A DNA stretch of 64,000 bases from assembly GCA_033065855.1 (NCBI GenBank), contig JAVXUO010000120.1:20492-84491 (forward strand), given 5' to 3'. This document shows, piece by piece, positions 35,740 to 47,935 of this stretch. Below the pieces are notes generated by a model. It saw nothing but the letters and a program-made list of their open reading frames with translations, made no database searches and had not been told where the DNA came from. The position numbers were made by a program, and so were the translations under genes. Numbering within the stretch: position 1 is the stretch's first letter; the number at the start of each line of letters is the position of its first letter. The stretch is from Escallonia rubra. Its lineage: Eukaryota > Streptophyta > Magnoliopsida > Escalloniales > Escalloniaceae.

Positions 35740-35945
35740 AAAACCGGACAGTTGGTAAGAGGATATGAAAAATTGAAATATTAAGTCGAAAACCGTTGGG
35801 TTAGTCAGAGGGTTCGATTTTTTGCCAATTAAAGTGTTGAAAACTAACCGGTTAGTCAGCGGGTTTAACTAAATTAAATGAAAGACCGGCCAGTTTATCC
35901 GTTCAGATTTGGGCACGATATTTAGAGTTTTTTTCACCAACTTCA
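35740..35945. repeat. Degenerate repeats upstream of the first antisense ORF
   Basis: Units of about 45-50 bp contain AAAACCG(G/T) followed by a GGTTAGTCAG or GTTGGTAAG-like motif. The same type of repeat precedes the second ORF (38930-39210). This suggests a shared promoter-proximal array of the Tat antisense genes. Confidence 0.6.
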
Positions 35946-36080
35946 AACATAATTCAAATACTCTCTTTCTTAAATACCTCTCCAAGAAGGGCTTCTTTTT
36001 GTCAAATCCTACCCTAATTACACTTCTAGGCTACAAAATCCTATGATCTCCTTCTAATCTTCCCATATTTCTGAGAAATT

Positions 36081-38680
36081 ATGGAACTCATGTGAACTAG
36101 AAGAGGGCATAAGGGTGGGCCTTAAATTGGCTGTGTTTCGCGATTCCAGCCACGGAATCAGATGGAGAATCATTCATTATTGACTCTGGATCAAGGAGTA
36201 CACCTTAGACGCTACTTTTTTGCGGATGAGGTATGTTTTCTAACGATCTCCCTTTCATCACACAAATTATTTCATACTTTTTTCACACACAAGTCATTCC
36301 CATGAAAAGTGTATTCCACACTTTATTTTTCATGCATTCCATGCCTAATTCGGATTACTCAACTTTTCTCCCCCTTTTATTTGTTTTTTAAAGCCCATCC
36401 CAGTGAATATATGTTGTAAGGGATCCCCTAACTTGGTAAGGGAATGGTAGGAGAAGGTGCCAGAGTCTATAGACAATAGGATAGTCTGAACCGGCATTAA
36501 ACTTTTTCTAGACTACATGCTTTCAAGCATAGCAAAAACATCTCTTATGCTTAGGGGAGAGTTGGTGGGATTCCACCAATACTTTCCACCTACTGTTTGG
36601 GGAGGCCACGCTTACCCTTACAATTTTGTGAAAATCACAGGTATTCACGTTTGAGGTAGGCCTATTCCTTGTGCCTATGATCTCGACAAAGACCGGGACC
36701 TCGTGGTCCGCCTACTTTGGTTTTAAGCTATCCTACAAAAAAGGAGGTTCTATTTTGCTTGGTATCCTTCGTTCTCACTACGGGGGTATGACCCTGGAGG
36801 GTGCTGATGAGGTGAATGTCGATCATTATGTCCTGGGCTTTTACTATACATCTCAGGGGAGACGTCATTTAGTAAATGGGGATGACTCAGTACAATTGTG
36901 GTGTCTGAGGGCTTTGAAGGAGGTAGAAGATATAGGGAATTACGACTGGGGTACTCCCACCATGAAGAAGCGATACGCACTTTTCAGTATCTTGATAAGG
37001 TCAAGTAGCAACACGAGCTTCGCCTTTTCCTTCTTTACTCCCATGTTAAAAGGGAAGTTCGGAAGGCACATCTCGTAGCTCTGTCTTAGAACCTTATGGG
37101 GTTGGTGTTCCTTCTAACTTTTGAAGGCATGAGTGCCCTCGTCTGGGAAAGAGTAACTGCCCTTAGACCAAGCCCAAAAATCGTGAGGGGCAGAGCAGTC
37201 GGGAGTAAGAGGACTTTTCCACTAATTCTACTAGAAATGTGCAATATTAGTTTGTCTCTAATAGTCTAGTGATGAATTCATGCATCTCTGTCATTCTAGG
37301 GGCTCGGTGTCCCAGGGGCAGTCCTTAAGCTTCATGTGGTATTAAGACACATGGGAGTATGTCTATGCTCTTTTTAGCACTTTTTCTGATTATTCTCATG
37401 CATGTATTATGACGTTTTGCTCACATGTTACCTCTATTAATAGGTTTGAACTTTCAAGGTTTTTGGACCACGTGCTCCATAATTGGGTGAGGGGCACACT
37501 AGAGAGGCAAAGTCGACGATGTTTCGGTGGAATTTTTGGGATGAGCGTCTAGGGGCCACAGTAAGGGCCTACCGAGAGAGCTTCAACCCGTTGACTCAGT
37601 GCTAGGTGAATTATCTATTTATCTTATAATATTTTGAATTTTCTCGTTAATGCATATTTTTTACTATTCATAATCCGTTCTTTTCGTTTCAAGCGTCTAT
37701 ATCCAAGTGAGAGACTGCGGAGTCGTGCCCTGATCACTCGATACCAGGTGCTGCTGGTGGGATACTCCCAGGAGGATTTTTATCTGGGAGAGCGATTGCT
37801 CCTCTAGCATCACATGGACGTTGAGGCCCATATCCTAACAGCCCCTCCCTTTAAGATGCACCCGACGGGGTCCCTAGATCGAGGTCTGAGGCAGAGCTTG
37901 ATTAGGAGGATTAATATATCTCCTTTAGGTAGCTGAACGATCCTCGTACCTATGAGGCGTTTGTGAGAGAGGACTTGGCTTATCTGTTCAATGCGGAGTG
38001 GTTGAAAATGATCTAGTGGGCTAGGACACCCGGGACGGGAATACCAAGGGCAAGAAGGTAAATGAGTCTATGGAGGATATCCCATTCCTTCCCGGACAGT
38101 TTCTGTATTTTTAAAGGGGTTAAAGTGAGGAGAAGGAGCCAATCCCCCAGAAGAAGGACGAAGAGGTCTTTAGGCTCAAGAAGCTCGCCTAAGTCTAGAC
38201 GGTATACTCGAATCTTGACTGTGCTTAACTTGTCCTTTTTATACTTGATTTTAACTCTTTGAGTTTCATTGTTGTAGGGCTCGAGCTCAATGTTGAAGGA
38301 TGCGTGCCGATTCTCAAGGACACTGTATCCATTTTAAGGGACTTGCTAGGGGTGTACGAGCCGTCTACTGAGACGATGGAGGTGCCTATTTTCACTCCAT
38401 CATTTCTACCTTTGGAAGGTAGGTTGAGTGGAGGGCAGAGCTCTGTGGAACCCGTTATCCTTGTGCTGCAACTCAAACTCCCATGGAAAGAGCTCCAGTA
38501 CCTCGGTCGGGAGGTCGGAGGAAGACAAAGGCGACTAGTCGGGTTCTCTTGAGAAAGACCAAGCCCATGGTAGTAGAGTCTTACCCTGATCCCGAGGTTG
38601 AGGAGTATGAGCCAGATGCTAAATCCTCAGGATTCGGTGACGAGGCGGAGCCTAGCCTGAATAAGACCAAGAGGCATTGA
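36081..38680 (+). pseudogene. Antisense ORF of the Tat element, plant-mobile-domain-like protein
   Basis: A multi-exon, plus-strand gene runs opposite to pol. The ATG at 36081 is soon followed by stops. The best block is 36671-37078, which includes ALKEVEDIGNYDWGTPTM, matching the plant mobile domain's conserved G-Y/N-W-G motif. Then come SALVWERVTALRPSP near 37130, RWNFWDERLGATVRAYRES near 37530 and RSRALITRYQVLLVGYSQED near 37715. The basic/acidic C-terminus (RAPVPRSGGRRKTKATSRV, ending in NKTKRH) stops at TGA 38678-38680. GT-AG-like boundaries occur between blocks. It is distinct from the MULE cargo PMD. Frame breaks make it nonfunctional. Confidence 0.6.
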
Positions 38681-38929
38681 GACCTGAGCACTTAATCAAC
38701 TTAGAGTAGGACTTCGAGTCCATTAAGGACTTTTCTTATTCAGAATTTGATGTCATGCACAACCTTTTTAATTTTTAATTGAGATTTTGACTAGCAATGT
38801 CTATGGAAATGATTAGTTTTAAATGTATGCTACAAGCTTCCACATAAAGAAATGGAGGAAAGTTTGAAAATGGATAGAGTTGAACTTGATTGCGATAGGT
38901 ATAGGGTTTGGCCTTAAAATAAGCAAACA

Positions 38930-39210
38930 CTGACTAACTGGCCAGTCACTCAGAAACAAAATCCAATTCATGGTAAAACTGGACGGTTGATCAGTAGAGA
39001 AACCAATTTTTCTGGTGAAACCGAACTGTTGATAAAGAAAAAAACTCAACTTTTAGGATCAAACCAGATGGTTGGTCAGAAGAAAGATCAATTTTTATCG
39101 TAAAACTTGATGGTTGATCAGAAAGAAAATTAAATTTTTTTGTCAAACCAGTGGTTGGTAAGAGAGATTGACTGTCAAAACTATTCAAAACAAAACCAAA
39201 ACTGGCCAAT
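38930..39210. repeat. ~49-bp degenerate tandem repeats in promoter-like region
   Basis: About five units contain ACC(A/G)GATGGTTGGTCAGA or close variants, separated by A/T-rich AATTTTT segments. Downstream, CTATAAATATTTTATAT at about 39237 is a TATA-like sequence, and the next ATG is at 39356. Confidence 0.7.
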
Positions 39211-39236
39211 TTGCGAAAAAACTATCTGGTTCGTCC

Positions 39237-39253
39237 TATAAATATTTTATATT
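39237..39253 (+). promoter_or_regulatory. TATA-like element for the second antisense ORF
   Basis: CTATAAATATTTTATAT lies about 110 bp before ATG 39356 and directly after the tandem repeats. Placement and sequence fit a plant TATA box. No transcript evidence is available. Confidence 0.45.
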
Positions 39254-39355
39254 TTTTAGCCATATCTTTATACAACTTAGGGCTCTCTTATTATATATTT
39301 AGGACTCATCATTTGAGAGGGGCATTCGACTTTCATTCTCTCAAAATAACTCCCA

Positions 39356-39660
39356 ATGGCCTCCGAAGATTATCCCACAATCTTCGAGCTCCAATTCCAA
39401 GCTTTTGGCGATTCCTTTCACAAGGTTGAGCTTAAAGATATTCTTCGGGCTGCCTGCAAATTTTGGGGTGCCGAAGACCATGTCTCTCGACTCGGCTTGG
39501 ACCAACTTTGCCCGACCCATGAAGAATTCTTAGCTTTGGTGGATTCCCCTGATAATTTACCCATTGTTGTTTTGGTCCTTCAGGGTGGCTATGTTCAGGC
39601 TCTAATGGGTTTGCTGGGAGTCAATGAAGAACGGGCTAGGTCTTTTATCCGAGGTGAGTG
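39356..39660 (+). pseudogene. Second antisense ORF fragment of the Tat element (N-terminal exon)
   Basis: The frame opens at ATG 39356 with MASEDYPTIFELQFQAFGDS and continues open for about 100 codons to a donor-like GGTGAGTGC near 39652. Conserved-looking parts are ILRAACKFWGAEDHV and LGLDQLCPTHEEFLAL. This resembles the N-terminal segment (FW, then LCPT.EE) of transposon-encoded PMD-like or DUF7745-like proteins. No downstream exon was confirmed. Scattered short plus-strand frames at 39900-40170 could be remnants. It looks like the 5' exon that the gene at 36081 lacks in readable form. Confidence 0.5.
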
Positions 39661-40189
39661 CGTTCTACTTTCTTTCATGATAGAATGCTTTTCTGCCACA
39701 CTGGATAATTGTGACATGTGATATGCATGTCGTTCAGTGGCAACTCTAGGGTTGTGCCTGGCGCCAAATATTTTACCTTCTTGGGCTTTGGTGTTACTGA
39801 TGTGAGATTAGCTGAGTTGCTCGTCCCAGTATCTTCGAAAGAGAAAACCCTGATTCCGGTGGTGGTAGTCAAAACCGTAAATTCCGATTGAGAAGAAACA
39901 CTAAAAGAGGACATTGTTTATCAAGGTTGCTCCAGCACATGATGATGGCATAGATGCTTATGTTACGGGTCGCTTTGCTAGAAAGTATGGGTAGGGCACA
40001 AATATCGTGAAAATGGACCAGAGTCCAGTAATTCGGGCAGAAGTTCTAAAGGATGTAATTCCAATATCTCCAAGGCTGACTTATAAAAAGTACATACACA
40101 AATTCTAGACGATTATATTTCAAGATAAAAATGATCGCCCTCCCTCAAAGAAGAAAGGAATCTGATGGTAGATTACTCTTAGGATGCTG

Positions 40190-40380
40190 ATAGGAACTAG
40201 AATTGTTTTCTTTTGCCCTAACTTTAGCCTAGGGAGCGCCCTTTGCAAGGTTTTTATCCTAGCAGGCCTTTTATATTTTTCTAGTATTTTGATTGATTTT
40301 TTTTCCTTTGCCCTAACTTTTGCCTGGGCCGCCCTTTGCAGGAATTTTGTCCTAGCAGGCTCTTTTATTTTCCTTGAGAA
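40190..40380. repeat. Two-copy ~105-bp repeat in Tat 3' noncoding region
   Basis: TTTGCCCTAACTTT followed by GCCT...GCCCTTTGCA...TCCTAGCAGGC occurs twice, at about 40212 and 40310. It lies between the integrase end and the antisense ORFs. Confidence 0.75.
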
Positions 40381-40759
40381 TGATGGTCGATATGATAGTC
40401 AGTGGAATAAAAAACTTTTTATTAAAATCTGACCGCACCTAAGGTAACTTTATTGGCTGCTTACATACCTATATATAATGTGTTATATTTGACATGTGTG
40501 TATTGAATAATGCTCTTAAAGGAGGACCATATCATTCATAGTTCATTTACAAATTTTTGCCCATGCATAATATTTCTTTAGTCTGTCTGGATTGACTAAT
40601 TGTGATACTGCAATTCCGCCTAGATTGACTAATAACGCTTCATCTCTGATCATGATTTGCTTGATCGTATGAGAATCTGACCAGTTGGATTCAAATTTTC
40701 CTTGCTGCTTCTACATTTGTACATTATTTTCCTTCAGTATTAAATCTCTTTCTTTCAAG

Positions 40760-41720
40760 CCACATCCTTTCAGTCACCTTTTAAACACTCGGGCAATCCA
40801 CTTCTGGTAACTCTGAATATGATATAAAGCCTTCAGCCTCTTCTCCTTTGCCGGCGCTAGTTCTTCGAAGTGATGTCTAACCCAATCTTCCTCGGCTACT
40901 TGGTTCTCCAACAGTACCCTAAGAGAATCAACTTCCAATTCCACTAGGAGTATCGTCCATGCCATGATGTAGTGAATATGGGGTAGTATAGATTGATGTT
41001 CTTATTGATGTCCTATAGCATTAGAAGGCATAAGAAAGCTTATCTGGCCAACTTCGACAGGAATCCATCATTTTACTCAACATGTTCTTGATATTCTTGT
41101 TAACGAATTCTATAGCCCCATTGGTCTGCGGATAGGAGGGAGATGAGTGATGTCGGATTATACCTTATTCTTCAGTTATATCCGTGAGTTTTTTAGAAAT
41201 GCAACCCATTATCAGAAATCAACTCTCAAGGCACTCTGTATCGACAAATGATTACATTGAGTATGGCATACGAAGCAACTTCCACCCACTTCATGAAATA
41301 ATCCATCGCTACTAGTATAAACTTGTGTCCATTAGAAGCCTTAGGACTGATCTTCTCTATCATATTTATTCTCCAAACTGAAAAGGGCCATAGGGATGAC
41401 ATGTTGTATAACTCTCGAGGTGAGAGATGCTGTAGGTTGGCGTATCTTGACACTTATGACACATTCTTACATGCACGTGTAGTCTTGATCCATCGTACTC
41501 CAGTAATATTTTTATTGGAGAACTTTCTTTGCTAACATACAGCTATTCATGTGCGGTCCGCACTCTTCTAAATGTATAACTTCCATAATCTGAATGTTTT
41601 CTTCCTCAGTCACACACAACAAGTGTCCTCCATTGTAGTGTCTCTTGTACAAGCGTTTGTCGCACATGATGAACTTTGATGTCCACCTTCTAAAAAATAT
41701 CTGGACTTTTAGGGAAGATC
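40760..41720 (-). pseudogene. Tat element integrase remnant
   Basis: Read on the minus strand from 41720 to 40760. The zinc-binding N-terminal part appears as HLEECGPHMNSCMLAKKVL. The start of the catalytic core is at 41453-41226 (WPFSVWRINMIEKISPKASN, FILVAMDYFMKWVEVASY). The C-terminal part is at 40965-40774 (EDWVRHHFEEL, KRLKALYHIQSYQKWIARV). Internal stops and indels interrupt every block. Integrase would insert the cDNA into the genome, but this copy cannot. Confidence 0.82.
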
Positions 41721-41819
41721 TGTCAGGGTATTTACCATCCGAACAAGGTTCTAGACATCAATATACCACAGTTCAACTACCTTGTCTTCCTCAACAGATG
41801 CGATTATAAAGCAATAAAT

Positions 41820-42245
41820 TGGTCGATCTTTTTTCTATATCACAAGCGGCTCCACCTCTTGTCCTTCGGGTGTATCTACCATCAACGGGAGCATGGCTAA
41901 GGCATTGGCAAAATTATTCTTGAGTCTGGGTAAATAGTGGAATTTTACATCCTTGAACTGATCCACAATCTTCTCTAAATGGGCGTGGTATGCCTGTAGA
42001 TGTTCGTCTTTGATCTCTACATCCCTTATATTTGATATATGATCAATGTTGAATCATTGTATACTGCTATTTCTCTAGCTTCTAAATTTAGAGCGATCTC
42101 TAAACCGATGATATAAGCTTCATACTCGACAGTATTGTTGATACCGCTAAAAGTCAACTTGATGGCTATGGGTGAGCGGGCTCCGTCTAGTGAGATTAAC
42201 AATATTCCTACTCCAAATCCTTGCTTCTAGTTACTCCGTCAAAAT
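41820..42245 (-). pseudogene. Second RNase H (archaeal-type) of the Tat element
   Basis: Minus-strand motifs are LISLDGARSPIAIKLTFSG, NNTVEYEAYIIGLEIALN, AVYNDSTLII and HYLPRLKNNFANALA. This arrangement is typical of the additional RNase H domain found in Tat elements, lying between the retroviral-type RNase H and integrase. Stops are present. Confidence 0.75.
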
Positions 42246-43560
42246 ACAATTACCACCTCATCTCTGACTCAATGACATAAACTCCTTCATCTAGGAATTT
42301 TGCCTCCCATCTGCTAGTATCCTCTGTCAGAAAATCGGCTAGCAAGTCGGCCACTATCTTCCATTTGATGGACTTTTGAGTAACATAGGTGATGCCAAAT
42401 TCTAAAAGTAAAAAAAGCCACTTTGTTGTGTGGTTGGATAGAACCGATTTTTCGAATAGGTACTTCACGGGATCCATCCTACCTAACAATCTAACAGAGT
42501 AACCAAAACATAATCTCGCAATCTCTGCGTTACCCAAACGAGAGACACACACATGTATTATCTAGAGCTGAATAATTCACCTCTCCTTGGGTCAATTTCT
42601 TGCTGGCGTAGTAAATGGATTTCTCAACTAAAGAATTCTCTAAATGTTGGGCCAACATGCTTTTGGCTGTAGTGTCGGTCATGATTAGGTATAGAGATAA
42701 AGGATTACCAGGCCTTTGAGGGCTTAGGACTGGAGGGTTGTTGAGGTATTGCTTGATTTTTTTGATGGCTTCTTGGCATAAGGGATTCGAATCTCTGGTT
42801 GAATCTTTCTTTAACAATTTGTAACACGGGCTCATAAATCATGGTCAGTTAGGATATAAAGCGGCTGATGTACTGGATTATACCCAACAACCCTTGGATT
42901 TCTTTCTTGCTTTTGGGTGGGGGCATCTCAACTATGGCTTTAATCTTAGCTGGATCAAGCTCTATACCCCATTTGCTAACCATAAATCCTAGTAATTTTA
43001 TGACTGTGACCCTAAACATGCACTTCTATGAGTTGAGTCTCACATTATATTGTCTTAACCTCTCAAAGCATTTACTCAGGATTGTGCAATTATCTTCACG
43101 CTTCCTAGACTGGATGATCATATCATCCGAACACTTCTACCTCTCTGTGAATCATGTCATGTAAAAGGGTAGTGCCGCTCACTAATACATAGCTCCTGCA
43201 TTCTTCGATCCAAAAGGCATAACTGTGTAACAAAAGGTGCCCCAAAGGGTGGTCAAAGTAGTTTTCTCCTGATTCTCAGGTGCCATCTTTATCTGATGAT
43301 ATCCAGCAAAGCAATCCGTAAAAGAAACCAACTCATGCTTTGCGGTATTGTCTATGATGGGCAAGGGAAAGTTATCTTTAGGGGAAGCTCAATTAAGGTC
43401 TTGGTAGTCAACACGCATATTAACTTGACCGGTTAGTTTCGGTACAGGTATGATGTTTGTTAACTACGTAGGGTATTCAATCACTCTGATGAATCCAATG
43501 TAGAATAACTTCATAGCCTCCTCATTAACCTTGAGGGACCACTACGGTCTCAACTTGCAA
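42246..43560 (-). pseudogene. Tat element reverse transcriptase and RNase H remnant
   Basis: The minus strand at 43364-43182 reads SFTDCFAGYHQIKMAPENQE and WGTFCYTVMPFGSKNAGAMY, classic gypsy reverse transcriptase. At 42835-42530, PVLSPQRPGNPLSLYLIMTD and YYASKKLTQGEVNYSALDN mark the RNase H start. It continues at 42552-42250 (RMDPVKYLFEKSVLSNHT; ITYVTQKSIKWKIVADLLA). The active-site YxDD region between the blocks is obscured by frameshifts (about 43080-43170). Confidence 0.85.
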
Positions 43561-44699
43561 AGTTTTGCTTAATGTGTTTGGCTTCGAACATGGTAGGTTG
43601 TTGGTGTTCCACCGTCGATGGGTCGATACCTGGCATATCCCTATATGACCAAGAAAATACATTTATATATTCTTTCAAGAGTCCAGTATTTCTTATCTTT
43701 TCTCTCTCATTTAGGCTAGCCCTTATTTTGATTTATTTTATATTTTTGAGCATACATATATTAACTTTAATTGTTTCTTCTGCCACTAGCTTGACTAGAT
43801 AGACCCCGGATTTTTTTATTTCTTTCAGATATTTTTTCTCTTCAGGGTCCATTAGTTGTGACTCATCATCAGTCGTAATCAAAATCTACCATCATATTTC
43901 AATCAAAAAGTCAAAGAGAACCTAATAAGTGAGCAAATTCAAATAATCTAAAGAGACATAAGCATCCAGATCCTCTGGTTCACGAACAACTTTGACGACT
44001 GGGCTTCCTCTGGTAATCTTCCTCACAGTTAGCGGTCCGTACTCAATCATCCAATTATGTGGGTCGCCCTGTGCTGAAGTGATCAGGCTCACTGGGTCCA
44101 TAGTCTGTCGTCCACTTCACAGATAAGCACCAAGATATGCATATCACTTAAGCATGTTGTCATTCCTTATGGCTCCGTAAAATTCATTCAGTCAGAAACA
44201 TTTTTGATAATGGTGCAGTTCCTCGTCCTCAACCCATTCACAGTCATAGAAGTTTTGATATCCTTTTATCGGCTTCCATGTTTCCACATTGTACATAGGC
44301 TCCAAAAATCCGTAAAAAGGTCTATTTTCTCATTCTTTGACAAAGCATCCATTCAGGGTAGGGAGCTTAGTTATGGCTTTGAAGTTCATAAGTTGTTAGC
44401 TCTCTTTGTCTCTCTTAGCTTGGGCTACCTTTCTGATGGCTTTCTTCTTCTCCTTCTAATTTGGTTTGTACCCTAACCTAAACCGACCGTTCTTATTCTC
44501 AAGAATTGGAAAGCTTGAAAGTCTTTGGCGATTCCATTCCAAAACTTTTCCAGGAAAATAATGAAGCTTTTGCAACATAGGAAGCCCTGTTGTGCTACTA
44601 TAAGGTGCAAAAAAGGGTGAGGAATTTTTTAATGAGACAAACTTCCTCGTATTCTAGACATTGAGCTGGGTTGTCATTCCTGAATTTGCTAAGCAAAAC

Positions 44700-45540
44700 A
44701 TCTACCTAGTCATGTGGAATCTCAACACTATCATTGTCCCTATCCACCTGCCCAATCCAAGGTAGTTGCAAGTCACCCATGATTGTGAAAATGGCTTTAT
44801 CCAAAACAAACCTGACTTTTTGATGCAACGTAGAAGAAATTGCACTTATAGAGTGTATCCATGATCTTCTCAATAGTATATTGAACGCAATGGGTGGGGT
44901 GCTTGACTGTGCCAATAACCTTCCTTAAGGTTTTGTCATAGGCTCGAATGACTTGGTTAAAAGGGGCAAAATCTGAGGGGTCGATGCCGAGGGCATGGAC
45001 AGTGCATAGAGGGCAAATATTCAAGGCAGAACAATTATCTATGAGGATTAATGAAACCCTCTTATCAAGTGCTCGCATTGTGATATGGAACTGGTCCTTA
45101 TGGATAAGTCCTGACTTTGACAAATCGGATTCAGAAAAGGTAAGTACATTCCCATAACGGATAGCCCTTAGTGCTTGGAACAGGTCTTCGGGGCTGGATC
45201 TGTGTGGGTATCTGGGCTTTGCTGAGCAGTTTTATCAGGGCTTGTCTGTGGGAATAAGAAGTAGATAAACCCTTAAATAGAGATGTTTGCCTGGGTCTTT
45301 TTTTACTGTCCTAACACTTCGTCGTCTGGCGGGTTGAGAAAATAGTAGGTCGGATGTAGTTTGTTGGGAAACAGTTTGGTAAACCCGAACGGATTTGGTT
45401 AGATGGGATATCTCGGCATTACGCCTGAGCATAAAGCTCGTTTCTTTATCATACTCCTCATGGGCAGTAAAGGCCTCGTCTTCCATCAACTCTTCCCATG
45501 TGATAACATCATAAAACTCTGGCAGAGAATCAAACACTGA
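44700..45540 (-). pseudogene. Tat element aspartic-protease region
   Basis: Minus strand. ALDKRVSLILIDNCSALNIC contains the protease-like LIDNxSALN site, where DNCSA replaces the usual D-(N/T)-G-S/A triad (the glycine is a cysteine here). CPLCTVHALGIDPSDFAP, VIRAYDKTLRKVIGTVK and a stretch starting MFDSLPEFYDVITWEELMED at 45537 lie upstream and around it. The frames 45123-44797 and 45537-45235 are the longest remaining. Confidence 0.75.
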
Positions 45541-46722
45541 AACTCGTTGAACATGCTGTAGTGATAAGGGCGATCGGATCTATCATTGGTAGGCTATCAT
45601 CAATTAATTTAACCTTGTGAAGTGGTAAGGGTTTTTTCCTAATATTACATTTGATGGGATGAGAAACCTCGTCGTTGTCAATAAGGTCCTAGATGGCATG
45701 TCTGAGACTCATGCTTTGATATGTGGAGTGCATCTTCCCTTGATGATAAGCACACAAAGTATTAATGTCGTATCCTTCATGTATTACTAATGGTGTGGGG
45801 GTAGGTAGTAGTGGATATCATGTTCATTCTCATTAATTGTCCACATACCTTGGGCAATAGTGCATCAGTGGAGTAAACTTTCTCTTAGGCTCTACGATGA
45901 CCTCACATGATACTATCCATACATTGTTGACACTGTTCACATTGGCGGGCTTCGGTTGCACATTAGAATTCCTTGTACATGCTCGATATACCCATGGCTT
46001 TGCTCACTGGAAATGGTCCCTTTATTGATGGCATCTTCAATCTGTATGAAGGATCCTATTAGTACCTTAAAAGAGGTGTGGTAGTCGCCAAAGATATAGT
46101 CATGGTGCACTCGGAGCAGATTATTTCGGACTATGTTCATTGCTCTTCTTCTATAGGGCAGTTCAATATCTGAGCAGCCTTATTTCTCCATCTCGTGATA
46201 AAGGGAAACACTGATTCTCTCGGCTCCTGTTTGGTGGTTTCTACGTCTCTTTGGGTAATGTCTAAATTGACATTGTACTAGTATTGGTTTATAAGTTCTC
46301 TCGTAGCATCTTCCCAAGTTTCAACTCGGGCTTCGTCTAAAGTGAGGTACCAATGAGAGGCTGCTCCAGTCAGAGTATGGTGGAAAAGTCATATCAACTG
46401 ATTCTGATTAACTTCATATGGTGCTAGTGCATGCATGTACATCTTGATATGGACCCTAGGGTATGTGGTCCCATTGAACTTGTCCATCTCTGCCATCTTG
46501 AACTTTAGAGACAACCCGATCTTTGAGATTCACGGTCAGTGCGATGAGGTCCAGTGGGTCATCGACTCTTCTCATTCGGGCAATTTGGGAATGATGGTAA
46601 TTAGACTATAGACTTTCTTTGCTTGGTTTAGATATTCCTTCTGCCGTTTATTAAAATAGATGATCCACCAAATCACATAAACAAGGATACGATATGGATT
46701 TGCAGGACCTTGTTTCTTGAGA
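45541..46722 (-). pseudogene. Tat element gag remnant
   Basis: Minus strand around 46400-46250 reads a gag-like GAASHWYLTLDEARVETWED followed by ATRELINQYQYNVNLD, the capsid-region signature of Tat elements. A short open frame lies at 46140-45937. The rest is broken by stops. The 5' end and any 5' LTR of this minus-strand copy were not found. Confidence 0.7.
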
Positions 46723-47235
46723 TGTTATTGATATAGCTAAAATTACGATATCAATTAGCATAAAACACATGTCACCCACAACTCACAGTCAGACACCTAT
46801 TTGATGATGATCATATTGGATGACTTAGGGTTCTCAGGGGACTCCAATTCATCCCTAAGGATAAGGCTCAAGCCCCATTCAGAACTTCTAGCTATACTAG
46901 GGTTCGAACATCTATGCATCTATAAAGGGAAGTCCACCAGGTATGTAGACCAACTATTAATGTCCATACACATTATGTTTTCCTGCTTGCTTAGAGTTCT
47001 ACAGTTTAGTTGCGTTCTGACTTAAGCATCAGAGAGTGCCCCCGTTAGAACCCTATTTAGCGGTCACTCTTTCTTTCTTGCGGGTCATCATTCCAGACTA
47101 GAGTTGTCAATGGGCCGGGCTTGGGCCGGCCCAGCCCGGGCCCATCGGGCCTGCTGTGAAACCGGGATGGGGCCGGGCCAGTGGGGCTACAATCTGGGCC
47201 GGGCCCAGGCCCTTTTTTTTTCTTCTTGTTATTCA

Positions 47236-47698
47236 ATTTTAAATTTCATCTCTAGGCATGTCCAATATTCACAATTTAACGAACCTAATCTTTATCCTTT
47301 TATTTCATTATAAGTAATATACATATATATGTATGTATGTATATACATATTTATTTGTTAGCCGTTATATTTTTTATTATATGTTAAACATTTTCATACT
47401 CTTCTTGGTGAGCTTTATTAATAAAATCTTAACACATAACAATTATTACTATTTGAGAGAGAACTAGTGTGAATTTATAGATTTTGGAAACTTCACAAAA
47501 GACCAAAATACCCTTAAAAACTATCCGTTTATAGTTGTTGGGGAGGGTAAGAGTGTAAAAACCCTTAAAAGAGTTGAAAAAATTAAGTTAAACCAAAATA
47601 CCCCCCAATTTTCAATTTTAAATTTCATCTTTAGGCATGTCCAATTTTCAAAATTTGACAAATCTAATTTTTATCCTTTTATTTCATTATATGTAATA

Positions 47699-47783
<85 letters not shown>

Positions 47784-47935
47784 GTATGTATAGATATATT
47801 TATTTGTCTCTCATTTTATTTTTTGCTATATGTTAAATCTTTTCTTACTCTTCTTGGTGATCTTTATGACTTTATTAATAAAATCTGAACACATAACAAT
47901 TATTACTATTTAAGAGAGACTGTTTCTACTATTTG
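47236..47935. repeat. Tandem duplication in hAT-B including a copy of its own leader
   Basis: The segment 47236-47460 (TAGGCATGTCCAAT through AACAATTATTACTATTTGAG) recurs at about 47630-47915. Between them, 47470-47605 closely matches 51015-51165 of the transposase-side end (for example ACTATCCGTTTATAGTTGTT), in the same strand orientation. Confidence 0.8.
47703..47771. repeat. (TA)n microsatellite in hAT-B
   Basis: About 69 bp of pure TA followed by TATG repeats to about 47792. Confidence 0.95.

Larger units (their letters stand above)
35680..46722 (-). mobile_element. Tat-clade Ty3/gypsy retrotransposon with antisense ORFs (truncated, decayed)
   Basis: The minus strand carries, in order from 46700 down to 40760, remnants of gag, protease, reverse transcriptase, RNase H, a second RNase H, and integrase. 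Beyond integrase (35740-39700) lie plus-strand ORFs with promoter-like repeats. An extra RNase H between the retroviral-type RNase H and integrase, and antisense ORFs beyond pol, are both known features of the plant Tat clade. No flanking LTR pair could be identified, so both ends appear truncated. Confidence 0.75.

Noticed and set aside
36750..36980. 76-codon minus-strand frame
   Set aside because: It is antisense to the PMD-like block of the Tat antisense ORF.
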